Assembly (NCBI RefSeq): GCF_000975265.2 | Contig: NZ_CP083405.1 | Location: 620,001-684,000, forward strand | DNA: 64,000 nucleotides | Source: Mycobacterium lepromatosis | GTDB lineage: Bacteria > Actinomycetota > Actinomycetes > Mycobacteriales > Mycobacteriaceae | Direction of reading: 5' to 3' | Shown: positions 1-10,385 of the stretch, one piece after another | Numbering within the stretch: position 1 is the first letter of the stretch | How the letters are laid out: every line of letters starts with the position of its first letter | Program-made: the position numbers and the translations under genes | Notes under the pieces: generated by a model | What the model saw: only the letters and a program-made list of their open reading frames with translations | Databases searched by the model: none | What the model was told of the DNA's origin: nothing

Positions 1-375
1 GACGGCCGTCTGTGTTTTGATCGCGCCGTTTGCGATTATTAGCGCCATGACTAGCCCGACTAACAGCACAACGGATGCGCCCGCCGCGATCCACAAAAAC
101 CAGTGTGGTGATTTCGGCTCTTGCGGTAGGGGGGGCGTCAGCCTCGCTGGGGGTACGTTGGTTAATGAGGGTTGGTCTTGTTGCCAGTATCGCGGCAACT
201 GTTGAGGCGGGTGCGGCGTCCAGGGTGGAAGCGAAGCGTCGTACGCAGGCGCGTAGGCTGCTTGTTCGGCATAGGCCGGGTCAGTGGGTGGCGGATATTG
301 GTGACCCTGCGGCTCGATCGGTCCAGACCTGGCTAGACTAGGACCTAGCCGCTCAGATCGGCGTGGATTGTTCAT
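1..375 (-). CDS. Proline-rich membrane protein, N-terminal part (runs off window)
   Basis: An open minus-strand frame starts at the ATG at 375 and has no stop before the window edge, so 125 codons are visible. A good ribosome-binding site (GAGGTGG) lies just upstream. The first 75 or so residues are rich in Pro, Gln and Tyr (for example QYPPPTDPAYAEQ). A stretch of basic and Pro residues leads into one strong membrane helix (WFLWIAAGASVVLLVGLVMA), after which the outside part begins. This layout matches the mycobacterial proline-rich single-pass membrane proteins (MmpS3-like, Rv2507). The neighbouring TetR relic fits the Rv2506-Rv2507 order, which is why I favour an Rv2507 orthologue; the exact identity is inference. 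It looks intact, unlike everything else in the first 9 kb. Confidence 0.6.
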   Translation of the reverse strand, partial: MNNPRRSERLGPSLARSGPIEPQGHQYPPPTDPAYAEQAAYAPAYDASLPPWTPHPPQQLPRYWQQDQPSLTNVPPARLTPPLPQEPKSPHWFLWIAAGASVVLLVGLVMALIIANGAIKTQTAV

Positions 376-499
376 GTCCACCTCATGGGATGCCAGGGTA
401 CCCGGGTCTGGCGTTTCGACGTATGGCAGCTGTTACTGACGTTGTCGCCGATATCGAGGTTGTACACGTCCCGATTCAGTCGATTTACGTATTGGCCTT

Positions 500-870
500 G
501 ATCTACGGTGTAAACTCGATAACGGTCGCCGCCCGCATGATGGCGCAGAGCCGTTCCGCGCTGGCTGGACTTAACGGCGTCGAATTATCCAGGGACTTCG
601 TGCTGCGTTGCGTTCAGCAGGCCGAATACCGTGTATGCCGCCAACCGGGCGTTGGCTTCGGCACGCTCGGGGGTTCAGCTGGCATAAGTACAGCCCTCCT
701 ATACCGCCAGGTATTATTGTTGCGCTTTACGAACCTGCGTTCGACGGTAGCGGGTAGCTAGGAACGATCTCGGTCTTGAATATAGATCAGGTCGGGTTCG
801 CCCGGTGCGAAGTCGAGGTGAAAATCGGTGAGGCCGTTCAGCGCCACGTTCGCATATCCCGCTGCGGGTC
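500..870 (-). pseudogene. TetR-family regulator relic (C-terminal ligand domain)
   Basis: Fragments in different minus-strand frames read like the ligand-binding half of a TetR regulator: LTDFHLDFAPGEPDLIYIQD at about 845-760, RAEANARLAAYTVFGLLN at about 664-600, and PASAERLCAIMRAAT at about 575-520. Stops and frame changes separate them. The N-terminal helix-turn-helix is missing because the sequence abuts the truncated group II intron. By position it fits Rv2506, the TetR gene beside Rv2507. No function can remain. Confidence 0.55.
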
Positions 871-929
871 GTCACGTTACGAGCCCTGGCGAGCAGTCGG
901 GGGCCGATACCCACCGGCAGCGATTCCTT

Positions 930-2271
930 GGTGTGCTGGTCAACATTGGGTCGCCTGGTTTCTGTGGCATATGCAGGTGCTCATCGAGTACCGACGACGT
1001 TATGTTGGCCAGCAGTGGGAACAGATGATGCCTCCTTGCGGTGTGCCGGTATGGGTGTCCTCGTGGTCGCCGAGTTCGGTGAGGATCCTGGCCTTGAGGA
1101 ACGACTTGACCAGCTGCAGCACCCGCTTGTCTTTGATCCGCTGGAGCACCCGGTTCATCAGGGCCGGGTGGTCGACTGTGTCAAGGCATGTCTCAATATC
1201 TGTGGTCTAACACCCATCGGTATTTCTGGGTGGTGAGCAGATGGATCTCGGCGATGGCGTCGTGTGTGTGATGTGCGGGCCGAAACCCGCACGATACCGG
1301 CTCGAAGTCGGTCTCGAAGATGCTTTCCAGCACCAATTTTAGCGTCACCTGGAGGACGACATGGTCGGCCACCGTGGGAATCCCCAGCAACAGCATCTTG
1401 CCCGCCCTGCTCAGTTTGGGGATTTGTGTATCCTGCACTGGTTGAAGTTGGCACTGCCCACTTTTGAGCGGTGTGCGTAGCCCGCCTAGGAACACCGGGA
1501 CTTTGACCTCGGAGTCGATACGGCCCACAGTCAGCCCGTCCGATCCCGCTGTACGGGCCACTCTGGTTGGTTGCACCCCGATCAAATGCCACCACCATGG
1601 TGACTGGGGAGGAGACGAAATTGAACAGATCATCGCACCAGCGGTCGGGATCGGCTGCCGCCCACCGGTAAAGCTTGGCCTGCATCTCCGATCCTTGCCG
1701 CTAGGGTCCCATCAGGGTCTGTTCGTATGGAGCACCACCATTCAGCGGCGCAATCTTCCAGCATGACAGTCTCTTATACCTTTGCGGATTCCGCTGTTCT
1801 CCTTGACCAGTAGCCGCCTTTCCCGACCTCGGACTACTACTGCGGTGGCTCCGTCTCACTCCGAACCGATCGGCCGACGGCGCGCCTAGTCCCAGCACCG
1901 CGCTGGAACGTGGCATCAAGGCGGGAACCGGGTGGTTCTCGTGTTCACGTGTTGATCGCTTGACGAAGGAGGCACCCGATTCTGCCCATACAACATCGCC
2001 GTGGCTACAACCCGCAACACGTCAACACGGTCTTTTCATCAGCGAGAACAAATCTACAAAGAATTCCCTACGACCCTAAGGGAAGTAAGTGCGCAGAGTC
2101 TCCGACCCCTATTCGCTCAGATTTGAGGCGATACACCATCGGAGGGGCATAGTTAACGCCGGCTTCTTCCGTATACCTTTCCGTCTCGCTCGCCGGACCC
2201 GCCCCATCCGGGGGTACTAGAACGTCCAGCTTGTTAGGGCCGCTTGCCACTTTCCCTCATACCTACCGCAC
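930..2271 (-). mobile_element. Truncated group II intron with decayed reverse transcriptase
   Basis: The minus strand holds a bacterial group II intron relic. The intron RNA part lies at about 1770-2271; the stretch before the protein reads like the usual region preceding intron-encoded proteins (a GTAGTAGTCCGAGGTCGGGAAAG-like block near 1820-1845), and a GTGCGG at 2271 could be the intron 5' end (inference). The protein part follows towards lower coordinates and stops near 940 without the maturase and DNA-binding regions or an evident domain V, so the element is 3'-truncated. It lies directly downstream of a 13E12/DUF222 relic, a plausible original target. Confidence 0.6.
940..1735 (-). pseudogene. 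Group II intron reverse transcriptase/maturase relic
   Basis: Frames on the minus strand together give the classic order of a group II intron reverse transcriptase: KLYRWAAADPDRWCDDLFN (about 1680-1625), AGSDGLTV (about 1550), then LGIPTVADHVVLQVTLKLVL and SIFETDFEPVSCGFRPAHHT (about 1390-1260), WVLDHRY (about 1210), GTPQGG (about 1045), and LLAN plus SVLDEHLH (about 1010-960). At least three frameshifts split these pieces, and the catalytic YADD block is not found. The similarity over five RT blocks makes the family call firm. The gene is dead. Confidence 0.8.
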
Positions 2272-2880
2272 CAGGCTGCCCTCAGCTTCGCAGTCCTGCT
2301 GCGACAGAACGACCGTGCAGCTCTTTTACCCCCAGTCGATCAACAAACACCTCAAGACACACATCCGCATCGGTATAGCTACCCATCTGGGTTAAGGCAG
2401 TCAGCAGCGAGTGATTGGCCAGCCCGGCCAGCTGGTCGGGACGAAACTTGGTGTTCAGAGCCGCCAATGCGCCTTGAACTGTTAGTGAGTTTCGATGTCA
2501 ACAAAACTGGGTAGCCGGCGAAAGAAGTTTCGGGTCACCTGTACGTGGGGCTGGTACCGATGACTCGTCACTTTGGGTCGTGGCGGTAGCGGTCAACAGC
2601 GGTGGCAACGGTTGACCGGTCAATGCGTGCTGTTCACCGAGATCGGCAGCCTCGGCCACCTGCCGGTTGGCCCAGGCGCCAGTGATGTGCAGTCGCTCGC
2701 CAACGCTGGGGGCAGTGTGCCGCTCAGCTCTTCGGAGTCGGACTGCTCTGCGATCTGATTGATCAACCTCACGTTCGACCGGTAGTTAACTGGCGGCGTG
2801 CCGTTGAATACAAGCTGCAACAGGGTCAACCGTTCCCGCGTGGTCAATGCGTTGAACGAGAGCCCTGTCAGCCGCGACAT
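2272..2880 (-). pseudogene. 13E12/DUF222-family protein relic
   Basis: The frame starting at 2880 reads MSRLTGLSFNALTTRERLTL, then [21 protein letters not shown]. After a frameshift it continues with [17 protein letters not shown] (about 2620-2570) and later KFRPDQLAGLANHSL and YTDADV (about 2460-2340). This is the N-terminal DUF222 domain of the 13E12 repeat family, multi-copy proteins of mycobacteria that usually end in an HNH nuclease domain. Stops, frame changes and loss of the HNH part show decay. The group II intron relic begins where the fragment ends. Confidence 0.65.
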
Positions 2881-3029
2881 CGTACATCGAGCACGACAAA
2901 AGCCACTGTCATTGCCTCCCGATCAACAACGCCGCAAACTATATTAGTCAAACTAGTTCAGCCCACCGACAGAAAAACTCGCCTGAAAACTACTGAAACC
3001 TTTTTGACGAAAGTGATTAAAGTTTGGTG

Positions 3030-3653
3030 CTATCTGCGTTGTGTCGCGGCCAATCGGGCGACGAACTTCGTCGATTGGACCGATTTCGTTTGCGGCCCAA
3101 ATTCTAAGCGCTCGGCAGTTCGTGTTGTTCGTTGTCGAGCGACCTTGGGTTGTGGCCGGTGGTGCACATAGTGGCCTTGGTTCGTCAGCGCAGCCCTGCG
3201 CGGCGTGGCTGCGGGCTTTGGGGCCAGTTCAAACGGCCGCACCGACGGTATCGCGTCGGCCACGCTTAGCGTCAAACCGTAGCGCACGGTGGATTTGTGG
3301 TCGAAATGCATGCCGCACAAGAAGGCCGCCCGAGCGACCTGGGGTCCCCCATACGGTATACGGTGAGGCGTCCAGCTTACACCTCCGCCGAGATGCAGTT
3401 CCCGTTTCTGTAATGGGATGTTGAACAGCGCGGTTGGCCCCGCGATGCGCACGCCGGCGGCCGGTGCCAGGTTCAGGCTGGCGCCGACGGCCCCGCCTTT
3501 GACAGCGACGATGGTGGGCAGACTGCAGTTGCCGACCGCCATGAAGCTGTCGTAGAGCCACAGCCGTCCAGGTGCTGTAATCGCCATCAATCCAGTGCCT
3601 AGGGCGCTGGGTTTGCACTCACCGACGCTACCCCCATCACCTTGGCCGGGCAC
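3030..3653 (-). pseudogene. Enoyl-CoA hydratase/isomerase (crotonase) relic
   Basis: The minus-strand frame contains LPTIVAVKGGAVGASLNLA, VRIAGPTALFNIP, LHLGGGVSWT, GPQVARAAFLCGMHFD and STVRYGLTLSVAD. These are the core blocks of crotonase-fold enoyl-CoA hydratases, including the oxyanion-hole region (G-A-V-G-A-S-L). The first 70 or so residues are absent or scrambled, and the normally acidic DPRF segment is replaced by FNIPLQKRE. Although about 200 codons stay open, the missing N-terminus and the garbled end (after PKPAAT) argue for a pseudogene. Which echA paralogue it was cannot be told by eye. Confidence 0.7.
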
Positions 3654-3859
3654 TGCCTTGTATCACCGCCGACGAATACTGCTCTTCGTACTATTGCGCA
3701 CGTTATAGCCCCCGAACACGTTTGCCTGAGCCATGCTCATCTGCCGACGTGTAAGAATGCGGAATCGACTGTCAATGACCATTCTGCGTAGCTAAGCTGG
3801 TCTGGGTGTACACAGATAAGTCGTTCCCGACAGGTACCTTAGAGATAGCTGGCTCTCCA

Positions 3860-4500
3860 CGAAAATCGCGGCTTGACTAGAGCATTACGGACTGTTGATA
3901 CGACAAGTACAGTGTCGAGAACGTCTCGCTATGCGAAGCTAGTGTCAGAACCTAGCCCGGAATGCAAGTCGGCGCGTAGAGCGTAAACAAATCAATGACT
4001 TTAGCCCCAATACCATCAGCTGATCGAGCTTAGCTTATAAGTCTTCCCAGATATCTGGCTCTTCGGTTCTCGAAGACGGCGACGGCAACAACGTGCTTAA
4101 TCGTGTTCGCCGATAGCGTCACGGCGTTAAAGCCCGCAACCGATGTTAGCGAGATGGTGATCAAATCTATCACCATCGCGCCTTGCGAATACCCGCAGAG
4201 CACCAGTTTGGTGTCGGGACAGTTCGCAACCATGGATTGAACATGAGCGCTCGTATCACTGGTGCCCGCGAATGAAGACGGAGCCAATCTTAGGTAGCGG
4301 GACAGTTGACGGGTTACGCTTCGACGGACCGGCTTCCAACCTGCGAGTGCAGTGAATCGACGAATGCCCGACTGACCGAACCGACTGTTAGGTGGTTCGT
4401 TGTTGGCGTGGGCGAACGCCACCTAGACATCCGTACAGCAAGCAACGGATGCAAGGGCGGTGAGGATCGATGCGCTCAGACGGGTCGCTCGAGTTGTCAT
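3860..4500 (-). pseudogene. Secreted cutinase-like serine esterase relic
   Basis: The ATG at 4500 begins a signal peptide (MTTRATRLSASILTALASVA) interrupted by a stop near 4425. The frame then reads FAHANNEPP, SAHVQSMVANCPDTKLVLCG and YSQGAMVIDLI, the cutinase G-Y-S-Q-G nucleophile block. VAGFNAVTLSANTIKHVVAVAVF follows, and the frame ends at a stop near 4030. Further down, GIGAKVIDLF with a Cys-rich remnant (about 4010-3950) matches the C-terminal catalytic loop of mycobacterial cutinases (CulP family). A stop inside the signal peptide, frameshifts and loss of the FARGTxEP motif show it is inactive. Confidence 0.75.
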
Positions 4501-5004
4501 CAGCGCGGCACCCAGCAAACGAGCGAATTGGTTTGCGTCCACGTCGCAACGTTGACACATCATGCCCGAAGGCGTGCCAGCTAAGTCGTGCGACCGGCTT
4601 GAGCCGCCCGTAAGCAGCGCCCCGCGATCCAGCAATGCCACCAACTTTGGTCGCTGACCGGCTGGATTGCGCCCTTACCAACGCCTGGCCGACTAGTTTC
4701 TCCCCGGCATGATTCTAGCGTGCAACTTAGGTATTATAAGCAGCCTGCCAGGCTAATTGGGTGAGGCACCAAAAAGGGCGGACTTAAGCTATATATCCAT
4801 TGGACATCAAGAAAAATCACGACGTGTCGTAGATTCATCGGCCAAGCATCGATTATAGGCGGGTGTTGGCTTCCTGAGTTAGACACGAGGAAAGCTCTGA
4901 AATGGCTGGCAGGCTTTCGACACGCCCGTGCCTGCACATAATCGCAGTTTCCGGATTGCTGATCATTGTTATAGGTTTTTCATATACTGTAGCAGGCTGA
5001 CCCG

Positions 5005-5450
5005 GATGAGTAGGTCGAGCTCCGACCACGTGCGGTCGGTGGTCAGTACCTTGGGAACGTGTTGCGCACCGTCAAGGCGAGACAGCAGCGATTGCCCAAA
5101 GATAACCCACGTCTTCCGGCCAGGAACTGCATTGCCTCGGGCAATTCTACGTCGGTTTCGGTCAACGGCTCGATCATCTCGATCATGACGTTGACGGCGA
5201 GGAATTCACGGGGGCGGTTGACATCGAGATCGATGTTAACCATCTTGCCAATGACTTACGCAAGATTCGTTGCGTTCAGGGACACAGGATAATTTTAGTG
5301 CGGTTGCGACCAAGTCGGTTCCGGACTCGTCGTGAACGAGAGCCAGCACCGTCGACGCATCCAGGACCGTCACTCGGCCTCAGCTGCCAGACGCCGGTCA
5401 GCAAGCAAATTTTCGACAAGCAAGCGATCCTTCGGCTAGGGCCCGTAAGC
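5005..5450 (-). pseudogene. VapC-like PIN-domain toxin relic
   Basis: Minus-strand fragments read TVLDASTVLALVHDESGTDL (about 5376-5310), with the first catalytic Asp of the PIN nuclease in VLDAS, then MGLSLGNRCCLALTVRN (about 5130-5075) and VLTTDRTWSELDL (about 5050-5010). The last two are the third PIN block (G-L-S-L-G-D-R) and the T-A-D-x-x-W block. Frame changes lie between the pieces and the conserved Asp of GDR is Asn here. It directly follows the antitoxin-like frame, the normal vapB-vapC order. Confidence 0.65.
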
Positions 5451-5600
5451 TTAGCCACGGCATCCTGCGGCCGTTAGAGTATCAACCGTCGCCCAGTCAC
5501 ATGTAGGTGTTAAGTGATCATCGGGAGTAAGGTTCAACGCGGTCCGGATATCTGCCGGGATCACCAGCCGACCTTGCTGACCCAAACACCAATGTGGCAT
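5451..5600 (-). pseudogene. AbrB/SpoVT-type antitoxin (VapB-like) relic
   Basis: The frame contains LGQQGRLVIPADIRTALNL TPDDHL, the beta-strand signature of AbrB-fold antitoxins (G-R-x-V-I-P-x-x-I-R). After about 45 residues it loses similarity. With the PIN-domain remnant immediately downstream on the same strand, it forms a dead type II toxin-antitoxin module. The exact start is uncertain because several in-frame ATGs lie upstream (5642, 5612, 5597). Confidence 0.6.
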
Positions 5601-5642
5601 CCATAGCGATGTCATGTCACGTATCGCATCGATGTGCCACAA

Positions 5643-6499
5643 AGTGTATTATATGGGTTTCCGGGATTTCCAGGGCGATTCATAACACCGGCTTCAGGAA
5701 TTGGCGACAGAGGCTGACGCTCGATTTAAGCAATGTTTTCGTGTGAATTACAGCGCCTTGCGGATGCAATTCGTTGGTGAGACGAACTTGTCGGCTAGGC
5801 CCACGAGGGTGTCTTCCGCGCCGAACAGGGAAGAATCGACTTCGTCGTAGGCGGACTTGTAGGGCTGCGGTATCGGGGTGGATTGTCGGTGCAAGTTGGA
5901 CATCACTCGAGGCGCTGAGCTTGAGGCCGATGTGGTCGACGATGGACCTTCGGTTGTCGAAGTCGCGGGTGAAGCAGACGCTGCCGACCTCACTGGGGCA
6001 GGGAACTGCTGTAGAGCCTTAGGTGCGGTTCACGGTTGTAGCTGTTGCCATCGAAGTCGAACTTGTGTGTACCCTTCTGTTTGCGAGTTCCGTCCACTGG
6101 CGACATGGCTTGGTTCCGATCACCATCTATGCATCTAGCGGCTGTGCCCTCCTCGCGCCTCCCAGATCAAGTCATGTCACCTTGCTTAGACAGCGCACGG
6201 TCGCAAGCGGATTTCTCACCGATTTGGACGTCCGTCGTCGTTGACGCAGCGCCTTCTCGATCACCAATCGGTGGCGACGATACTGAATTAGTACGCGATT
6301 CTGTTTCTAAAAGATCTGGTCGACATCGCTTCCCGACTTGATGTTGCGTGCGCTTGACTACCACGAGCCACGGTGCGTCACCTGATGCCAGACAATCGCC
6401 GACCACAGCAAGTCAGTACTAGTCGATGGGTACCAAAAACATCGTTGACTTACATTAACCGTGAGTCTAGGTTTGCTGTCGTCACCCGACAGCAGGTCA
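5643..6499. other. Decayed DNA, no gene recognised
   Basis: No convincing protein family is seen on either strand. A minus-strand stretch at 5748-5870 (PYKSAYDEVDSSLFGAEDTL) looks protein-like, but I cannot place it. The right-hand part may hold the lost N-terminal half of the P450 relic. Confidence 0.4.
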
Positions 6500-7160
6500 G
6501 TACGAAGACATGCTCGACATCATGTTGCATAGTGTCGATCCCAACATCGTCGAGTAACTCGACACTGAATAATATCGTTAACCAGGTCCTCGCGCTGCTC
6601 GCCAGCGGCAGTGACACATTGGCCAACGCCATCGCTTTCGCCCTGCACTCTCTCCTCACCATCCATCTTGACATCGCCGCTCAAATCCGCCGCGAAATCG
6701 ACCAAAACCGGTCAGATCGTGGCATCGCCGACTTACGTATTGTGCGGCGATGTCGTTAGGCTGCGATGCCTACGCCGCGTCGTCAACGAAACTCTGCGGC
6801 TGTGGCCGGTGGCGCCCTGCTACGTGCACCAGGTCGGCCATGACAACACCCTCGGAAACAGCACATCCCTTTTCCGCAAGGGCCAGTGGGGTGATCGTCC
6901 TGTTCACTGCGCCGATGCCTGGGGCCCCGACGCTAACGTAATTCAAACCCGACCGCGTCCTGCCAGAAAATTTGCACCAAGCTGCCCCCCTGATAGCTAT
7001 CAACCCTTTGGGGCCGGGAGGCCCAGCGCCTGCATCGGTCGCCGATGCACCCTCACGAAATAGTGTTGGAGTTGGCGATGATCGTGCATCAATACGACCC
7101 AGAGCCGACCCGGATACTGTCTCTCGATCTCCGAAGCGTTGACACTTAAAAACGCCGGTC
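6500..7160 (+). pseudogene. Cytochrome P450 relic
   Basis: Plus-strand pieces in changing frames give DMLDIMLHSVDPNIVE (about 6508), NQVLALLASGSDTLANAIAF (about 6580-6640; the I-helix oxygen-activation region), HLDIAAQIRREIDQ (about 6670), VVNETLRLWPVAP (about 6780; the K-helix E-x-x-R) and YQPFGAGRPSACIGRR (about 7000; the haem-thiolate loop with its Cys). The tail is HEIVLELAMIVHQY. The haem loop carries an extra residue relative to F-G-x-G-x-R-x-C-I-G, and several frameshifts are needed to join the blocks. The order most resembles CYP102-like or fatty-acid hydroxylase P450s. The first half of the protein is not recognisable. Confidence 0.75.
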
Positions 7161-7164
7161 TGCA

Positions 7165-8489
7165 ACTTCGGCTACACGTTCACAGTCGGTGATGTCTGTC
7201 ATGGTGTCGCGATCCAGGTCTGATACGTATCTAGCGCAGGCTGCTGTTATGTCGGTCTAGAGTTTCACGTAGTGAGGCTAAAGGGGCGGCCGATACCAGC
7301 ACAGTAAACATCGGTCTCAGCGGCCAGTTGGTACAAGTCGAAAGGAACAATGGAACAAAATGTATTTCTAATCCTGATCTAATCCTGACTGCGAGAGATT
7401 CTTTTCGCCAAAATGTGTATGTATAACAGTACGTACGGGTTCGACGCCTGACCCGATGTTTGCCATCGCAGAGCGCGGAGAACACCTAATTATGCGGTGG
7501 GTGACATGCCTAGGTCGTTCATGATAACGGTTGCGGTGTTACAAGATTCAGTGGTTAGGTCCTTCGGTGATATGGATGGACGAGGCAGTCGCGCCGTATC
7601 GGCGATGGCCTGATTCTCTTTGCTGGTAAACCTATCGGACTGCCGGACAGGCTTATCGCCTTGTGGAAGTGTATGGCAATGTATGTCAGGTGGTGGTGGT
7701 GCCCCCGAACGTGATGGCCTGAAATTGCGCTCAGTGTTAAGCGCTAAATCACCGGGGACGCTTTCGGAGAGAACGCTTCGTGATCGCGGTAGGTGAGTAC
7801 CAAGAGCAGCAAGTTCTGGTCTTGGAACGTCAAGGTGATAGAGGCTTATGCAGTTGTGGTTACGGATAGTTTGTCGGAGATGACCCCGTGGCGGGAGCGA
7901 CCGAAGATCACTAACTGAAGTTGGGCTGATCCGTTGGCGACCATTTCCGAAGCACGCTCCAATTCCCGCGCCGGGTCTCGTTACCGGCAGCCGTGATCAT
8001 GCTTCCATTGTTTGACGCTGATGTTTCTAGTGTTTCTTCCCGGTCGAGAATCCGCCGGGTTTGGGCGTTGATGCGCCCGCCGGCCGTTTCGCTAGTTGTT
8101 GCTAGGTGACGGTGGGCTGACGCGATGATTGGTTTCTTCCAGCATGATCCGGAGAGATCGAGCACTTCGATCTAGTTCTTTGCATGCTGAAGGATCTCGA
8201 ACGTCCTTTGCTTGCCGCGCCGAAAAATGGTGCTAGCGCGAGGGGGAGTCTGTCCGTAGTTTTCATGTCTACGAGTTCTTTCGGCATCGCGTAGTTGTGG
8301 CCAGTGGAAGATGGGGTCGAGCGTTATAAGTAGCGTTGCGTACCGAGATCGGTGTCCAGACCACAACGCGTTTTAAGGGTGGGCCGGGTGCCCGCGTCAG
8401 TTTCCATGATGACCAACCGAGTGTGCGGAGCAGGGCAGTTCTGTAAGCGCTTACGGCCATCTCTGCAGTATCTGCCTGCCGCTTCCTGC
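7165..8489. other. Decayed DNA between P450 and tesB2 relics
   Basis: No gene is recognisable. Minus-strand fragments at 7950-8165 (ASAHRHLATTSETAGGRIN) and 8324-8563 (DHAQAVSDWQEAAGRYCRDG) look like old protein sequence, but I cannot assign a family. In M. tuberculosis pdxT would follow tesB2 here; it is absent, so this stretch probably contains or borders a rearrangement junction. Confidence 0.4.
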
Positions 8490-9270
8490 CAATCCGACAC
8501 AGCTTGAGCATGGTCAGCTTCAGCTATCGCGTTCACAGCCAAAGATAAGCCGGTTTCGGTCAAAGATCTTGCCCTGGGTTAGCGCGCGGCCGGCTTGCGC
8601 GGGGCGGTGACGTCTGGTTTGTAAAGTAGCCATTTCGTCCGAACGGAACGGCTGCATGAACCATAGTTCGTGAGCCAGCGACATTACCTGAAGACTGAAG
8701 AATGTCGCGCTCATCCGGATAGATCGACCACGCTGTGCCCACCAACATCAGATCGCTCATGTAGGCCAGTGCACAGATGTACAGCACCGGGTCGTCGGAC
8801 AGCGGATCGCGATGGCGGAACCACACCTGCTGCTGGGTGACTTTGTCCCGGTGTAGGCTCGGCGAGCTTACGTCGCTCTTTGTGCAGGTCGCATTCCTGA
8901 AACTGCTTAATGGCCTCGTCGTCAGACGCCTTCATAGTGCTGACTTCGGGCATTCATCGGAGTCCGGTGCCGAAGAATCTCGTCCTGGTGGACGATGCCC
9001 TGTTTAGGAGTTTGAAACGACGTTGACATGTGCCAAGATAGTCTGGCTGTGCTTGCTACTGCGCTGACGTGGCGGGTGCAATAAAGAAACCACCGTCGCG
9101 CAATATACTTTACCAGCAAAACATTGGCGCACTGGGGTCCCCCAGCGCCGGGCCAGGTAAGGGGCCGTGCAACAAGTGCGTATTGTACCCGCCTCATCAA
9201 TCGTACACATCGTCGACACCAGAGATTGCCCTGTGTTTACTCTGGGCCACCAAAGGCATGGTTCCGGCGT
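8490..9270 (-). pseudogene. tesB2: Acyl-CoA thioesterase II (TesB2) relic
   Basis: Minus-strand fragments read QQQVWFRHRDPLSDDPVLYI (about 8850-8790), CALAYMSDLMLVGTA, the YASD-type block of TesB double-hotdog thioesterases, then MWFMQPFRSDE and ALTQGKIFDR (about 8670-8560). Upstream are STSFQTPKQGIVHQDEI (about 9025-8975) and ECDLHKER. Frame changes occur at least three times. It lies directly downstream of pdxS in the same direction, as tesB2 (Rv2605c) does in M. tuberculosis, which supports the orthology. Confidence 0.75.
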
Positions 9271-9392
9271 TCTGATGCCGATTTGGTTATGTTAACACAG
9301 AAAATGTTGACTTCGAGCCGTTCCAGATCAAAAATTTCTTCTATTGCCACGCTATGGCCCTCTGCTCTTCGTGCAAGCGCTCATCGCCGTTC

Positions 9393-10316
9393 TTACCAGC
9401 CCCGCTGGGCCAGTCGATCGCGCTGCGCGATCTGTTCAACATCGATGCCCGCCATCGCTTCGCCCAGCCCGCGTGACACCTTAACTAGCACATCGGGATC
9501 ATCGTAGAATGTGGTGGCCTTAACGATCGCGGCGGCACGTTGCGCCGGATCACTCGACTTGAAGATTCCTGAGCCCACAAAGATGCCCTCGGCGCCGAGC
9601 TGCATCATCATTGCCGCGTCGGCGGGCGTGGCGATTCCGCCTGCAGTGAACAGTGTGACCGGCAGCTTGTTTGCCCGGGCTACTTCGACGACGAGCTCGT
9701 AGGGTGCGTGCAATTCCTTTGCTGCAACATACAACTCGTCCTCAGATAATGAGGTCAGCCGGCGGATGTCGCCGGCGATGGCCCGCATATGCGTGGTTGC
9801 GTTGGATACGTCACCGGTACCAGCTTCGCCCTTGGACCGGATCATCGCCGCCCCCTCGTTAATGCGCCGTAGTGCCTCACCGAGATTGGTAGCCCCACAC
9901 ACAAACGGTACGGTGAACTTCCACTTGTCGATGTGGTGGTTGTAGTCAGCGGGAGTCAGCACCTCGGACTCGTCGATGTAGTCGACACCTAGGCTCTGTA
10001 GGATCTGCGCCTCGACGAAATGCCCGATCCTTGCTTTGGCCATCACCGGAATTGTGACCGTGGCGATGATGCCCTCGATCATGTCGGGGTCGCTCATCCG
10101 TGACACCCCGCCCTGAGCGCGGATATCGGAAGGCACCCTCTCCAGCGCCATCACCGCGACGGCACCGGAGCCCTCGGCGATTCTGGCCTGCTCAGGGGTA
10201 ACGACGTCCATTATGACGCCGCCCTTGAGCATTTCGGCCATACCACGCTTCACTCGCGCCGTTCCGGTCTGGCCGAAAACCGACTGGTCCTGGTTCGACT
10301 GTGCGGCGCTATCCAC
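9393..10316 (-). CDS. pdxS: Pyridoxal 5'-phosphate synthase, PdxS subunit
   Basis: PdxS makes pyridoxal 5'-phosphate from ribose 5-phosphate, glyceraldehyde 3-phosphate and ammonia supplied by the PdxT glutaminase; it forms a cytosolic dodecamer of TIM barrels. The 307-residue frame is full length and highly conserved. Visible are GGVIMDVV with the catalytic Asp37, [12 protein letters not shown] with the Schiff-base Lys94, RSKGEAGTG (phosphate-binding and second-lysine region) and [20 protein letters not shown]. The start is the GTG at 10316, preceded by AAGGGAG at ideal spacing. It stands only 69 bp after the NUDIX gene; the pdxH and PPE genes found between them in M. tuberculosis are missing. 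Its partner pdxT lies far away at 35.9 kb on the other strand. Confidence 0.97.
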   Translation of the reverse strand: MDSAAQSNQDQSVFGQTGTARVKRGMAEMLKGGVIMDVVTPEQARIAEGSGAVAVMALERVPSDIRAQGGVSRMSDPDMIEGIIATVTIPVMAKARIGHFVEAQILQSLGVDYIDESEVLTPADYNHHIDKWKFTVPFVCGATNLGEALRRINEGAAMIRSKGEAGTGDVSNATTHMRAIAGDIRRLTSLSEDELYVAAKELHAPYELVVEVARANKLPVTLFTAGGIATPADAAMMMQLGAEGIFVGSGIFKSSDPAQRAAAIVKATTFYDDPDVLVKVSRGLGEAMAGIDVEQIAQRDRLAQRGW

Positions 10317-10385
10317 TATTTTTCTCCCTTAACTGATTTGTCTCAACTCACTCTAGTGGTGGGTGATAAACGAGTTTTGCCCTGC

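Noticed and set aside
3041..3424. 127-codon plus-strand frame opposite the enoyl-CoA hydratase relic
   Set aside because: It is the antisense shadow of the crotonase-like frame, which has clear family blocks.
3961..4030. Short palindrome ATCAGCTGAT near the cutinase relic end
   Set aside because: Ten-base palindromes are common; it has no position relative to a start codon that would suggest an operator.
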